Source of the DNA: Mesobacillus jeotgali | GTDB lineage: Bacteria > Bacillota > Bacilli > Bacillales > Cytobacillaceae | Direction of reading: 5' to 3' | Assembly: GCF_002874535.1 (NCBI RefSeq) | Contig: NZ_CP025025.1 | Span: forward strand, 4,459,353 to 4,523,352 | Length of the DNA: 64,000 nt | Shown here: piece after piece, positions 49,892 to 62,100 of the stretch | Layout: every line of letters starts with the position of its first letter | Numbering within the stretch: the stretch's first letter is position 1 | Program-made: the position numbers and the translations under genes | The notes under the pieces: generated by a model | Seen by the model: the letters and a program-made list of their open reading frames with translations, nothing else | The model's database searches: none | What the model was told of the DNA's origin: nothing

Positions 49892-50263
49892 GTGGATAAA
49901 AAAGATATCTTTGACTCAGTAAGTAATATGGAATCGCAGATCGGTGATTTATACCGTCAGCTTGGTGAGTTAAAACAGCATTTGGCAGAAGTTCTGGAAG
50001 AGAATAATGCATTAAAGCTGGAAAATGAGCATATAAGACGCCGTCTGGATCAAACCATTGGTAAAAAAGATCCAACCATTAAGAAAAGCGGTAAGGGAAA
50101 CAGCAATCAGGCTCAAGGCGATAAAAACGTGGTCGACATCGGTGAAGGCTATGACAACCTTGCCCGTCTGTACCAGGAAGGCTTCCATATCTGCAATCTG
50201 CATTTCGGAAGCCCACGCAAAGAAGATTGTTTGTTCTGTCTATCCTTTCTTAATAAAAAATAA
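49892..50263 (+). CDS. yabA: Replication initiation control protein YabA
   Basis: Negative regulator that ties DnaA to the DnaN clamp and prevents over-initiation. It has 123 residues from GTG 49892, which has GAGGTGGA upstream; the frame extends into ricT by chance. An N-terminal leucine-zipper coiled coil (about 1-60, e.g. [21 protein letters not shown]), a linker and a C-terminal zinc module with [16 protein letters not shown] are present. It lies 13 bases after ricT. Confidence 0.96.
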   Translation: MDKKDIFDSVSNMESQIGDLYRQLGELKQHLAEVLEENNALKLENEHIRRRLDQTIGKKDPTIKKSGKGNSNQAQGDKNVVDIGEGYDNLARLYQEGFHICNLHFGSPRKEDCLFCLSFLNKK

Positions 50264-50436
50264 TTGGCAGCCTTCCTTAATTAGGGAAGGCTATTTTTAT
50301 AAGATTGACTTTGTATAGCTTAATGTTGGTTTTGTAAACCAACTGCCGTGGTAACAGAGTCATATTTTTAAAAGCCAAAGGCATTTATCGAAGCTGATCA
50401 GGGCGATTCAACAAGCGTATGGAGGAAATATCTATA

Positions 50437-51180
50437 ATGGTTAACTTACGGGAAGATGAACGATTGGATTATTTATTGGCAGAGGATTTAAGGATCATCC
50501 AAAGCCCGAATGTATTTTCATTTTCGCTGGATGCTGTGCTGCTTGCGAGGTTTGTCTGGGTGCCAATCCAAAAAGGCAGAATTGTCGACCTTTGCAGCGG
50601 CAATGGTGTGATTCCATTATTTTTAAGCGCGAGGACGAAGGGAAGTATCACGGGTGTGGAGATTCAGGAGCGGTTGTATGATATGGCTGTCCGCAGTATT
50701 GATTATAATAAGCTTGAAGATCGATTGCATATGATCCATGGAGACCTAAAGGATGCGCCCAAAGAGCTTGGCTATGAGAAATATGATGTCGTAACATGCA
50801 ACCCTCCTTATTTTCTTACACCCTCAAAAGAAGAAATAAATTTGAATGAACATTTGGCGATTGCACGCCACGAGATACTCTGCACACTTGAGGATGCGAT
50901 TAAATCATCGAGCCAGCTTGTAAAGCAGGGCGGCAAGGTTGCCTTCGTCCATCGTCCAGGCAGGTTGATCGATATCATCGAACTTATGAGGAAATACAGG
51001 CTTGAGCCTAAGCGGATCCAGTTTGTGCATCCAAAAGCCGGGAAGGAAGCGAACACGCTTTTGGTTGAGGCAATCAAGGATGGCAGTCCTGATCTGAAAA
51101 TCCTTGAGCCATTGACGGTTTATGATGAAAATAATGAGTATACCCCGGTTATTAAAAAGATGTTATATGGAAGCAAATAA
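50437..51180 (+). CDS. yabB: tRNA1(Val) A37 N6-methyltransferase-like YabB
   Basis: A 247-residue class I SAM-dependent methyltransferase of the TrmN6 group. The SAM motif is [16 protein letters not shown]; the adenine N6-methylase signature is NPPYF in [15 protein letters not shown] 50437 has GGAGGAAA upstream. In B. subtilis yazA follows; here rsmI comes next after a 23-base gap. Confidence 0.92.
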   Translation: MVNLREDERLDYLLAEDLRIIQSPNVFSFSLDAVLLARFVWVPIQKGRIVDLCSGNGVIPLFLSARTKGSITGVEIQERLYDMAVRSIDYNKLEDRLHMIHGDLKDAPKELGYEKYDVVTCNPPYFLTPSKEEINLNEHLAIARHEILCTLEDAIKSSSQLVKQGGKVAFVHRPGRLIDIIELMRKYRLEPKRIQFVHPKAGKEANTLLVEAIKDGSPDLKILEPLTVYDENNEYTPVIKKMLYGSK

Positions 51181-51203
51181 GCACAAAGAAACGGGTGATT
51201 TAC

Positions 51204-52085
51204 ATGCAACAGCAGAAAAGCTTTGATCGGGAACATGAAAAAGGGATTCTTTACCTTGTGCCGACCCCTATAGGTAATCTTGAAGACATGACATTCAGGG
51301 CGATCAGAATCATGAAGGAATCCGATTTGATTGCGGCAGAGGATACGAGGAACACGAAAAAGCTATGTAACTATTTTGAGATTGAAACGCCCGTTACCAG
51401 CTATCATGAACATAATAAGGAAAGCAGCGGATATAAATTGATTGAAAAGATCAAGGAGGGAGCAAAAGTCGCGCTCGTCAGCGATGCAGGAATGCCAACC
51501 ATTTCTGATCCAGGTACAGAACTGGTGGCTGAAGCAATCGCCGAAGGATTGACTGTCGTTCCGCTGCCAGGGGCGAATGCCGCTTTGACTGCCTTGATTG
51601 CTTCTGGAATACTTCCTCAGCCTTTCTATTATTATGGATTTCTCCAGAGAGGGAAAAAGGATAAGAAGAAGGAACTTGAGCTGCTGGCGAAGCAAACTGC
51701 AACGATCGTCCTTTATGAATCTCCCCATCGTTTGAAGGAGACGCTATCGGTGATGCTTGATGGTCTCGGTGACCGTAAAATTGTCCTTTGCCGTGAACTG
51801 ACGAAGAAATATGAGGAGTTCCTGAGGGGAACGATTTCTGAAGCATTGGCATGGGCGGAGGCAGAAGAAGTCCGTGGGGAATTTGTATTAATCATCGAAG
51901 GAGCTTCTCCGGATTCCGTTGTCGAAGAAGAGAACCAGTGGTGGGAAAATTTAAGCCTGGATGAGCATGTCGAACATTATATTTCCAATGAACAAATGAA
52001 TTCTAAAGATGCAATCAAGCAAACAGCCAAAGATCGAGGCATGCAAAAGCGAGAGGTATACCAGGCGTATCATATTAAAGAATAG
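51204..52085 (+). CDS. rsmI: 16S rRNA C1402 ribose 2'-O-methyltransferase RsmI
   Basis: Tetrapyrrole-methylase-fold enzyme that methylates C1402 in 16S rRNA. It has 293 residues from ATG 51204 (MQQQKSFDREHEKGILYLV), with GGGTGAT upstream. Motifs are LVPTPIGNLEDMTFRAI, AEDTRNTKKL, SDAGMPTISDPG and LPGANAALTAL. It is followed by a terminator shared with the convergent abrB. Confidence 0.96.
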   Translation: MQQQKSFDREHEKGILYLVPTPIGNLEDMTFRAIRIMKESDLIAAEDTRNTKKLCNYFEIETPVTSYHEHNKESSGYKLIEKIKEGAKVALVSDAGMPTISDPGTELVAEAIAEGLTVVPLPGANAALTALIASGILPQPFYYYGFLQRGKKDKKKELELLAKQTATIVLYESPHRLKETLSVMLDGLGDRKIVLCRELTKKYEEFLRGTISEALAWAEAEEVRGEFVLIIEGASPDSVVEEENQWWENLSLDEHVEHYISNEQMNSKDAIKQTAKDRGMQKREVYQAYHIKE

Positions 52086-52106
52086 GCAGAAACAGCATAC
52101 ATAAAA

Positions 52107-52137
52107 AAGGCCGTGGATTTGTCCACGGCCTTGAGTA
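52107..52137. terminator. Bidirectional terminator between rsmI and abrB
   Basis: AAGGCCGTGGA/TCCACGGCCTT stem with a four-base loop, A-rich on the left and T-containing on the right, placed between the convergent stops of rsmI and abrB. Confidence 0.85.
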
Positions 52138-52143
52138 TTAGAT

Positions 52144-52431
52144 TTATGCTTTTACAGGTTCGAAGCTTCCCTGGATTTCTTGAAGAAGCTGTTCAGCACC
52201 TTCACGGCTAAGGATTAGCTTTCCGCCTGCCAATGTGATGTTGTTGTCAGAAACTTCACCAGTGATGTGGCAAGTCATGTTTGGCTTGTACTTCTTAAGG
52301 ATGATGCGATCATCATCAACATAAATTTCCAAAGCATCCTTTTCTGCGATGCCAAGAGTCCTTCTAAGTTCGATTGGAATTACCACACGGCCAAGCTCAT
52401 CAACTTTACGAACGATACCAGTAGATTTCAT
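52144..52431 (-). CDS. abrB: Transition-state regulator AbrB
   Basis: DNA-binding regulator that represses stationary-phase genes during growth. It has 95 residues. The swapped-hairpin DNA-binding domain is STGIVRKVDELGRVVIPIELRRTLGI (first 30 residues), with the conserved ALEIYVDDDRIILKKY after it and the C-terminal multimerisation region. The ATG has GAGGGGATAG upstream on the minus strand. It lies in its usual place between rsmI and metS, in the opposite orientation. Confidence 0.98.
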   Translation of the reverse strand: MKSTGIVRKVDELGRVVIPIELRRTLGIAEKDALEIYVDDDRIILKKYKPNMTCHITGEVSDNNITLAGGKLILSREGAEQLLQEIQGSFEPVKA

Positions 52432-52782
52432 AATAAACTATCCCCTCTCATTTTCCCTTATATTAAGTTCGTCATTTTTCGACATTTTTCTCTTATTGGT
52501 TTTATAATACCAGCGATTCCAATAACCGTCAATTATTTTATTTTTCTTCTATTAACAAATTTTAACACAGTGAGAAAACCTTTTCATATCAAGGGTTGTG
52601 AATGAAAATGGCAAGAAGGATTAAGGAATGGTGCGGTTTTCTTTAATAGAGGATTTACGAAAAATGTTATTGGGGGAATAGTAAATTACGCACAATTCGA
52701 CAAAATTCTACAAATTCCTTCGACAAAATGTCACAAATTCGACAAAATCTTGATAGCATGAACATTTTTTAGTAAACAGGTA

Positions 52783-52980
52783 TAATCTCTTAAAGGGTTT
52801 GGTTATGATTTATTATGTGATTATCAACCTTTTACTTTAATAATCGGGTATTTAGCTCCTGCCAAAAAATAAGGCGGGGCTTTTTTGATAAAGTCATATA
52901 AGGACATAGTCCACATAAAATTCTCTACTGACAAAATTCGTAAACTCTATAGGGAGAATGTCCGTAGTGGAGTATTTTTT
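52783..52980 (+). promoter_or_regulatory. Structured region between abrB and metS with two terminator-like hairpins
   Basis: A TATAAT (52783-52788) precedes a short frame (MIYYVIINLLL, from 52804) and a hairpin AGCTCCTGCC/GGCGGGGCT with a T6 tail (52853-52886). A second, longer hairpin, TCCAC...ATTCTC/GAGAAT...GTGGA with a T7 tail, spans about 52909-52980. No T-box or SAM-riboswitch signature was seen. It may be a small RNA plus a leader, or two leader terminators. The rest of 52432-53141 is A+T-rich and without genes. Confidence 0.5.
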
Positions 52981-53126
52981 TATAAAAAATTATGTTTTTC
53001 CTAATTGAGTAAAATGAGAATGTCGAAACCATTTAATAATGGGCCTTTGTTTTACATTAAAGTGTTATGAAACGCAGGGCATTAGCTGGTATAATAACTA
53101 CTATTAGAATGAACTAGCAGTTTTAG

Positions 53127-55097
<1,971 letters not shown>

Positions 55098-55107
55098 TAC
55101 AATACGA

Positions 55108-55147
55108 ACCTGGAAATGTTTCATGTGTAACATTTTCAGGTTTTTTG
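55108..55147 (+). terminator. Terminator after metS
   Basis: CCTGGAAATGTT/AACATTTTCAGG hairpin with a T6 tail. A second short hairpin, CCCGACGATTGTCGGG with a T5 tail, lies at 55213-55234. Confidence 0.85.
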
Positions 55148-55253
55148 TGTTAAAAAAGCAATTTTTTTAAAAGAGTGATTTATGATAGTAAGAGAGTCAG
55201 ACAGCAACCACTCCCGACGATTGTCGGGTTTTTATGAAAACAGTTGCAAAAAT

Positions 55254-55283
55254 TTGACCTTTACATTGAAAAAAAGTTATGAT
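55254..55283 (+). promoter_or_regulatory. Possible promoter upstream of tatD
   Basis: TTGACC, an 18-base spacer and TATGAT. It is the best sigma-A-like match in the metS-tatD gap. Confidence 0.5.
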
Positions 55284-55393
55284 ATCGACACATCTTTATC
55301 ACAATAATAAGAACATCGCAGTAATTCTATTCAACCTTTTGTCAGGTATGATTAGAATGAAACTGCAGGGCAATGCTGCAAAGGAGTTTTGAC

Positions 55394-56161
55394 ATGCTTT
55401 TTGATACACACGTGCACTTAAACGCAGAACAATTCAACGAAGATCTACAGGAGGTCATTGACCGTGCAATTGCTGAAGGTGTTACGAATATGGTGGTTGT
55501 CGGTTTCGATGAAATAACGATAAAAAAAGCACTAGAGCTCGCTGAAAACTATGACTTTCTTTATGCGAGTGTGGGGTGGCATCCAGTCGATGCAATCGAT
55601 ATGACCCAGGAGCATCTGGATTGGCTGAAAGAATTGGCAAGCCATCCGAAGGTTGTGGCACTTGGGGAAATGGGCCTTGATTATTACTGGGACAAGTCAC
55701 CGAAGGAAATCCAGAAAGAGGTTTTCCGCAAACAAATCAGACTGGCAAAAGAAGTGCAACTTCCTATTATCATACATAATCGTGATGCAACAGCAGACAT
55801 AGTAGAGATTTTAAAGGAAGAGAATGCCGGGGAAGTAGGCGGGATCATGCACTGTTTCAGCGGCAGCGTAGAAACAGCGATTGAATGCGTTGAAATGAAT
55901 TTCTTAATTTCGCTTGGCGGGCCTGTTACTTTTAAAAACGCTAAAAAACCGAAGGAAGTGGCAGAGGCGCTTCCCTTAGATCGTCTTTTGGTCGAAACAG
56001 ACTGCCCATACCTGACTCCGCATCCATTTCGCGGAAAAAGAAATGAACCAGCATATGTAAAATTGGTAGCCGAACAAATTGCAGAACTGAAAGGGTTAAC
56101 TCTTGAGGAAGTGGCTGAAGAAACAGCCAGAAATGCAAAAAAATTATTCGGCATAAAGTGA
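55394..56161 (+). CDS. tatD: TatD-family metal-dependent deoxyribonuclease
   Basis: A 255-residue TIM-barrel hydrolase (YabD in B. subtilis). ATG 55394 has AAAGGAG upstream and gives MLFDTHVHLN, with the metal-binding D-T-H-x-H. Further ligands are in GEMGLDYYW, IIHNRDA, MHCFSG and ETDCPYLTP. Relatives show 3'-5' exonuclease activity. It lies between metS and yabE as in relatives. Confidence 0.94.
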   Translation: MLFDTHVHLNAEQFNEDLQEVIDRAIAEGVTNMVVVGFDEITIKKALELAENYDFLYASVGWHPVDAIDMTQEHLDWLKELASHPKVVALGEMGLDYYWDKSPKEIQKEVFRKQIRLAKEVQLPIIIHNRDATADIVEILKEENAGEVGGIMHCFSGSVETAIECVEMNFLISLGGPVTFKNAKKPKEVAEALPLDRLLVETDCPYLTPHPFRGKRNEPAYVKLVAEQIAELKGLTLEEVAEETARNAKKLFGIK

Positions 56162-56327
56162 TAAAGAATGTTGTCGATTTTTCAACAAGGTTGTCCAAAC
56201 TTTTTATGTTTCTAAAAAGTTCTACATGTCTCTCTAGCGACATAGGATAACCGTGTCGATAACTCTTGCTTTTCTTTTTATGGAGCATCTTGCATAATAG
56301 GGACTACGCTTGGCAAGGGTGTCTGGG

Positions 56328-56357
56328 TTGACAAGTCGGCAACAATATCTTTATAAT
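56328..56357 (+). promoter_or_regulatory. Promoter of yabE
   Basis: TTGACA (56328-56333), an 18-base spacer and TATAAT (56352-56357), both hexamers perfect. The predicted start is just before the AGGAGG of yabE. Confidence 0.78.
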
Positions 56358-56386
56358 CACTCCGAGAAGAGGAGGCGTTTTTCATC

Positions 56387-57583
56387 GTGATTAATAGTAT
56401 GAAAAACCTGTTTTCCAAGACTTTGAGTAAGAAGAAACTGGTGATTTTTTCTGCTAGTTTCGTAGTTTTTGCCGCTGCTCTTGGGTTCTTCATGTATGAA
56501 GGGACCAAAAAGACAGTCGCATTGACACTGGATGGCGAAGAAAGAGTCATTAAAACACACGCAAATACTATCCAAGATATATTTAATGATCTCAAAATTT
56601 CATTGCGCTCAGAGGACTATTTATCGCTGGCGGTAAACACGGAGGTTAAGGATAACCTATCAATCGTGTGGAAGCCGGCAAAACAGGTAGAGCTAATACA
56701 AGATCAGGAAAAGAAAACGTATTGGACAGCAGCCGATACTGTAGAGGAATTCCTGAAAGAACAGAATATCGCTATAAATGAACACGACAAGTTAAACCAA
56801 AACCCAGACGCTAAATTAAAGCAAGATATGAAGATTGCCATTCAAAGAGCTTTCCCGCTCAAGGTTGTAGTAGGCGGAAAAGAGCAAGATGTTTGGTCGA
56901 CTTCGACTACGGTCGCTGACTTTTTATCACAGCAAGGAATCACACTGAACGAAATGGACCGTGTTGAGCCTGCATTAAAGCAGAACGTCACTAAAGATGC
57001 CGTGATTAATGTCATTCGAGTTGAAAAAGTCACCGATGTAGTGGAAGAACCAATTAGCTATGCAGTCATTACAAAAAATGACAGCAAACTGGAAAAAGGG
57101 AAACAGAAAGTCGTAACAGAAGGCCAGGAAGGCTTGCTTTCAAAGGAATATGAAGTAATCCTTGAAAACGGCAAAGAAGTATCAAGAAAACTGGTCAGTG
57201 AAAAGAAATTGAAAGAAAAACAGGATAAAGTCGTGGCAATGGGAACGAAGGTCATCGTAGCTCAAGTATCACGTGGCTCAAATGAACCTGCAGGGAAGGA
57301 ATTCTATGTTTCTTCCACAGCGTATACTGCTAACTGTAACGGCTGCTCCGGCTACACGGCTACTGGCATCAACCTTAGGGCGAATCCTAACATCAAGGTC
57401 ATCGCAGTAGATCCTAGAGTTATTCCTTTAGGAACAAAAGTATATGTTGAAGGATATGGCTATGCAATAGCTGCCGATAAAGGGTCAGCTATCAAAGGCA
57501 ATAAGATCGATGTCTTTTTCGCATCAAAAGCGGATGCATACCGCTGGGGCCGAAAGAAAGTAAAAATTAAAATCCTAAATTAA
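56387..57583 (+). CDS. yabE: Cell-wall-associated YabE (DUF348, G5 and 3D domains)
   Basis: An exported Rpf/Sps-type wall protein, a putative muralytic enzyme. It has 398 residues: a basic N-terminus and membrane anchor or signal (about 17-37, LVIFSASFVVFAAALGFFMY), three DUF348 repeats (about 43-215), a G5 domain (about 215-290) and a C-terminal 3D domain with the three aspartates in VIAVDPRVIPLG, IAADKGSAIKG and KIDVFF. GTG 56387 is 11 bases after AGGAGG. A consensus promoter lies immediately upstream. It is shorter than the B. subtilis protein, as I recall it. Confidence 0.93.
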   Translation: MINSMKNLFSKTLSKKKLVIFSASFVVFAAALGFFMYEGTKKTVALTLDGEERVIKTHANTIQDIFNDLKISLRSEDYLSLAVNTEVKDNLSIVWKPAKQVELIQDQEKKTYWTAADTVEEFLKEQNIAINEHDKLNQNPDAKLKQDMKIAIQRAFPLKVVVGGKEQDVWSTSTTVADFLSQQGITLNEMDRVEPALKQNVTKDAVINVIRVEKVTDVVEEPISYAVITKNDSKLEKGKQKVVTEGQEGLLSKEYEVILENGKEVSRKLVSEKKLKEKQDKVVAMGTKVIVAQVSRGSNEPAGKEFYVSSTAYTANCNGCSGYTATGINLRANPNIKVIAVDPRVIPLGTKVYVEGYGYAIAADKGSAIKGNKIDVFFASKADAYRWGRKKVKIKILN

Positions 57584-57587
57584 TTCA

Positions 57588-57620
57588 TGGATGCAGGGGA
57601 ACCTTCCTCTGCATTTTTGT
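57588..57620 (+). terminator. Terminator after yabE
   Basis: ATGCAGGGGAA/TTCCTCTGCAT hairpin followed by TTTT. Confidence 0.88.
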
Positions 57621-57650
57621 TTTTTCATTTTACGTTTAAGGTATAATAAG

Positions 57651-57687
57651 AAAAGCGCAAGCGACTTGAGGGTCTTGGAGCTGGACA
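57651..57687. repeat. Dispersed intergenic repeat, fragment in reverse orientation
   Basis: AAAAGCGCAAGCGACTTGAG followed by GGTCTTGGAGCTGGACA: the two ends of the family seen at 4865 and 61691, in the opposite direction and without the middle. Confidence 0.6.
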
Positions 57688-57862
57688 CAAATTTATTTTT
57701 AAGCAAAGCGTAATCGCTTAAAAACTTTACACCTATATAGACGATTATATTTCAGAAATGTTTCATTTATTTCAAAGAAAATCTTTTTCTTTTATAAATT
57801 TTTATTCAACGAATCTAACGCTGTTTAAATAAATTGGCGTATGTATATTTAACGGAGGAACC

Positions 57863-59294
<1,432 letters not shown>

Positions 59295-59320
59295 AGTCCG
59301 GTATTTCCGGGCTTTTTTTA
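59295..59320 (+). terminator. Terminator after ksgA
   Basis: AGTCCGG/CCGGGCT hairpin with a four- or five-base loop and a T7 tail, starting at the stop codon. Confidence 0.88.
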
Positions 59321-59325
59321 CGTTT

Positions 59326-59460
59326 AGGAATTAAATCGGTAATTAAGGAATATAATCTATTTTTCAGGAATAAAACTTAATGTTTCAGGAATAGATCCTG
59401 GATTTAAGGAAAATATCATCTGATTTCAGGAAAATAACGAGTAAAATCAAGAAAATCCTG
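59326..59460. repeat. Degenerate 20-21-bp tandem repeat
   Basis: AGGAA recurs in a TTCAGGAATA-like context at 59326, 59346, 59366, 59387, 59407 and 59428, with a weaker AAGAA at 59449. The spacing of 20 or 21 is close to two helical turns. It lies between ksgA and yabG and does not code. Confidence 0.65.
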
Positions 59461-59582
59461 TTCCTGGACCAATATAGCAATCGTCCAAAGTTCCGAAAAG
59501 CACATGTCTATGGGTATCTGCATATTTTATGTAAGAATACCACTTAGCGCAGCCTGTGTGCGGGGCAATTGGAGTGAGGATT

Positions 59583-60461
59583 GTGAATATTAACCTCATG
59601 GATATCGTCGGCAGGGTTTCGCATCAATGCGATATTATGTTCCGGGTTATCGATATCAGAGAGAAACATGGCAAAAAAATCGCGATATTATACGGTGAGG
59701 ATTTCCGATTGATTGCGGATGCGCCCTATGAGGATTTAATTAAAATAGATCCGAATATGCGCATGAGGCTGACAAAGGAATTCCGCTCACTTGAAGAACA
59801 GTCATATAAGCTATTCAGGCAGGATGTAGACTTATTGCAGCAAAAACAGGAATATGAAGCTACTGAGGGTTACAGCAAGTCATATAACTACTTTCAGATG
59901 CCTGGAAAGGTGCTCCATATTGATGGAGATCCAAACTATTTAAAAAAGTGCCTGACACTATATGAGAAAGTAGGAGTCCCTGTCTATGGATTCCATTGCA
60001 ATGAAAAAGAAATGCCGGAAAAAGTCGGATCGTTGATTGATTACTACCGGCCTGATATATTGGTCATTACAGGACATGATGCTTATTCCAAGTCTAAGGG
60101 AACGATGGACGACCTGAATGCATATCGTCATTCTAAACATTTTGTCCAGACAGTTAGAGAGGCGAGGAAGAAAGTCCCCCATCTGGACCAACTGGTCATA
60201 TTTGCTGGAGCATGCCAATCTCATTTTGAATCGTTGATCCACGCTGGAGCCAATTTTGCCAGCTCCCCTTCAAGAGTCAATATCCATGCTCTTGACCCAG
60301 TCTATATTGTTGCTAAAATCAGCTTTACACCATTCATGGAAAGAATAAATGTTTGGGATGTATTGCGAAATACATTGACCGGAGATAAGGGCCTTGGCGG
60401 TATCGAAACCAAGGGAGTATTAAGGACAGGAATGCCATATAATAAAAATTCGTCGGACTGA
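59583..60461 (+). CDS. yabG: Sporulation-specific protease YabG
   Basis: Cysteine protease of the mother cell that processes spore coat proteins. It has 292 residues from GTG 59583, which has GGAGTGAGG upstream; the frame extends upstream by chance. The conserved core is GKVLHIDGDPNYLKKCL, VLVITGHDAYSK, FAGACQSHFESLIHAGANFASSPSRVNIHALDP (with the cysteine in GACQS), and GVLRTGMPY near the end. It lies between ksgA and veg as in B. subtilis. Confidence 0.95.
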   Translation: MNINLMDIVGRVSHQCDIMFRVIDIREKHGKKIAILYGEDFRLIADAPYEDLIKIDPNMRMRLTKEFRSLEEQSYKLFRQDVDLLQQKQEYEATEGYSKSYNYFQMPGKVLHIDGDPNYLKKCLTLYEKVGVPVYGFHCNEKEMPEKVGSLIDYYRPDILVITGHDAYSKSKGTMDDLNAYRHSKHFVQTVREARKKVPHLDQLVIFAGACQSHFESLIHAGANFASSPSRVNIHALDPVYIVAKISFTPFMERINVWDVLRNTLTGDKGLGGIETKGVLRTGMPYNKNSSD

Positions 60462-60487
60462 ATAAAATACGGTCCGGTGTTTTTTTA
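60453..60487 (+). terminator. Terminator after yabG
   Basis: TCGGACTG/CGGTCCGG-type hairpin overlapping the stop codon, with a T7 run. Confidence 0.7.
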
Positions 60488-60566
60488 TTATATGTTACAT
60501 ATTTTAACGCATTAAAGGCTACTCTAAAATTGTTGAAAATTAGAAGAAAAAGAAGACCGAAATATG

Positions 60567-60637
60567 TTGACTTTTAAATTTAAGTACTGTTATAATTTAT
60601 GTTTTTGTTTGACTAATTAGTGTCAGCGTGTTATACT
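60567..60637 (+). promoter_or_regulatory. Tandem promoters of veg
   Basis: P1: TTGACT (60567-60572), 18 bases, TATAAT (60591-60596). P2: TTGACT (60609-60614), 17 bases, TATACT (60632-60637). B. subtilis veg is a classic strong sigma-A promoter; here two near-consensus promoters are stacked 42 bases apart. Confidence 0.75.
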
Positions 60638-60658
60638 TTACACAGTGAGGTGGACCGA

Positions 60659-60922
60659 ATGCCAAAAACATTATCGGATATCAAAAAAGCGCTTGATTCA
60701 AACTTAGGAAAAAGACTCATGCTAAAGGCCAACGGAGGACGGAGAAAGACGATTGAACGTTCTGGTGTGTTAGCGGAAACTTATCCTTCAGTTTTCGTCA
60801 TCGAGCTTGACCAGGATGAAAATGCTTTTGAACGTGTTTCGTACAGCTACGCAGATGTTTTAACTGAAACAGTGGAAATTACCTTCTTTGAAGATACAAC
60901 AGGATCAATAGCTTTGAGCTAA
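60659..60922 (+). CDS. veg: Veg protein, biofilm-related
   Basis: A highly expressed 87-residue protein that in B. subtilis stimulates biofilm formation, reportedly by acting on SinR. ATG 60659 has GTGAGGTGG upstream, giving [27 protein letters not shown]; the longer frame covers the promoter. The C-terminal half is an SH3-like beta segment (VFVIELDQ...[15 protein letters not shown]). Confidence 0.96.
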   Translation: MPKTLSDIKKALDSNLGKRLMLKANGGRRKTIERSGVLAETYPSVFVIELDQDENAFERVSYSYADVLTETVEITFFEDTTGSIALS

Positions 60923-61247
60923 TTTTTTGGCTCAATGCAGTACAGGCAGTCAACTCTCGGGTTCGCTGCTTTTTATTTTGCCTTTTTTAAAGGCTCTTTT
61001 CTCAAACTTTGTTGCTATTCATTGAATGAACTATGTTTCTTTGCATAGATGACTCTAATAATGGCATACAAACTTAATACCGACCTACTAATTAGCTTTA
61101 TATTACGTTAAAATCGGCTTTAGGATTTTAACAACAATCTTGACGAAAACAGACTACTTAAAAAAAGACAGGATAAATAAGGAGCACATGAAAATCTCTT
61201 TTTTCAAAATACTAAGGTAACCGCGGTGGTGAAAGGAGATGGTAGTA
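60923..61247. other. Spacer between veg and sspF
   Basis: No gene. A weak hairpin, GGCAG/GCTGC followed by TTTTTATTTT, near 60950-60980 probably ends veg. The rest is A+T-rich; I could not place a convincing sigma-G promoter for sspF. The ribosome binding site of sspF is AAAGGAG at about 61231. Confidence 0.6.
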
Positions 61248-61427
61248 ATGGGCAGAAGAAGAGGGATTATGTCTGAAAGGTTGAAGGAAGAGCTTGCGAA
61301 AGAACTTGGCTTCTATGATGTCGTCCAGAATGAAGGATGGGGCGGAATAAAGGCCAAGGACGCAGGTAACATGGTTAAGCGAGCCATCGAGCTGGCCGAA
61401 CAGCAGCTTGCGAACCAGAACCGCTGA
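61248..61427 (+). CDS. sspF: Small acid-soluble spore protein SspF, alpha/beta type
   Basis: Minor alpha/beta-type SASP that coats forespore DNA. It has 59 residues from ATG 61248 ([22 protein letters not shown]), with GAAAGGAGAT upstream. The two DNA-binding helices and the conserved [19 protein letters not shown] segment are present. The germination-protease site in this subfamily falls in the first helix. It lies between veg and ispE as usual. Confidence 0.96.
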   Translation: MGRRRGIMSERLKEELAKELGFYDVVQNEGWGGIKAKDAGNMVKRAIELAEQQLANQNR

Positions 61428-61502
61428 CCTAGATGGAAATTCTTTAGAGACTGCCACACAGCTGTTTTTTTGCAGTTGCCAATAAAATTCAGATCCATCG
61501 CG

Positions 61503-61530
61503 GTGCCGGGGCTATTGCTCCGGCTTTTTG
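61503..61530 (+). terminator. Terminator downstream of sspF
   Basis: GCCGGGGC/GCTCCGGC hairpin with a four-base loop and a T5 tail, 75 bases after the stop. Confidence 0.75.
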
Positions 61531-61690
61531 CATGGCAGAAACCAAGAGCAACTTCCATGTATCCTTCTGCAATTCTAATTCTTTGTGAAATAACTGTATT
61601 CGCGATTACGCAAATGATAAAATAAAGGAATGTTTGTTGCAGAGGAGTCTTACTTATTTTACTGAGAGAGTATTGTTTTAAATTAGAAAA

Positions 61691-62046
61691 GTGTCCAGCT
61701 TCAGTGACTTGAGGGGCTGACCAAGGCGCTTGCGCTTTTCTTTGTCCAGCTCCAGCGCTTAGCCAGTTTTCATCTCTGAGAGTGCTTCTTCGAGTATCTT
61801 GCGATAAGCGTTAGCTTTGAGCAGCTCGAGTCGCTTGTCTAGTATCGCCTCCTAGAAACTCCGAAACTTCAACTTCGCCGGCAGAAGCAAAAAGCGCTTC
61901 TTTGTCGGAGTCTCCAGTTTCTGCGTTTCTGGACAGTCGGCTATACTTTTCGATTTCAGTCCGCCCAATGAAGTCAAAGAGCGACTTCACTGGTCGGCCC
62001 TCCAGCGCTTGTCGGGTCTGACCAAGGCGCTTGCGCTTTTCTTTTC
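61691..62046. repeat. Dispersed intergenic repeat, long composite copy
   Basis: About 356 bp containing the same two modules as 40811-41168, in a slightly different order: an end fragment with GGCGCTTGCGCTTTT, a degraded first module, the hairpin module (about 61835-61950, arms CGCCGGCAGAAGC/GCTTCTTTGTCGG) and a nearly complete 3' part matching 4905-4981. It fills the sspF-ispE gap (61531-62100) together with a probable ispE promoter near its right end. Confidence 0.88.
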
Positions 62047-62100
62047 TTTTTGTGGTAAAATAGGACAAAATGTGGAATTCGTTTAAAGTAGGTGGAGGTT

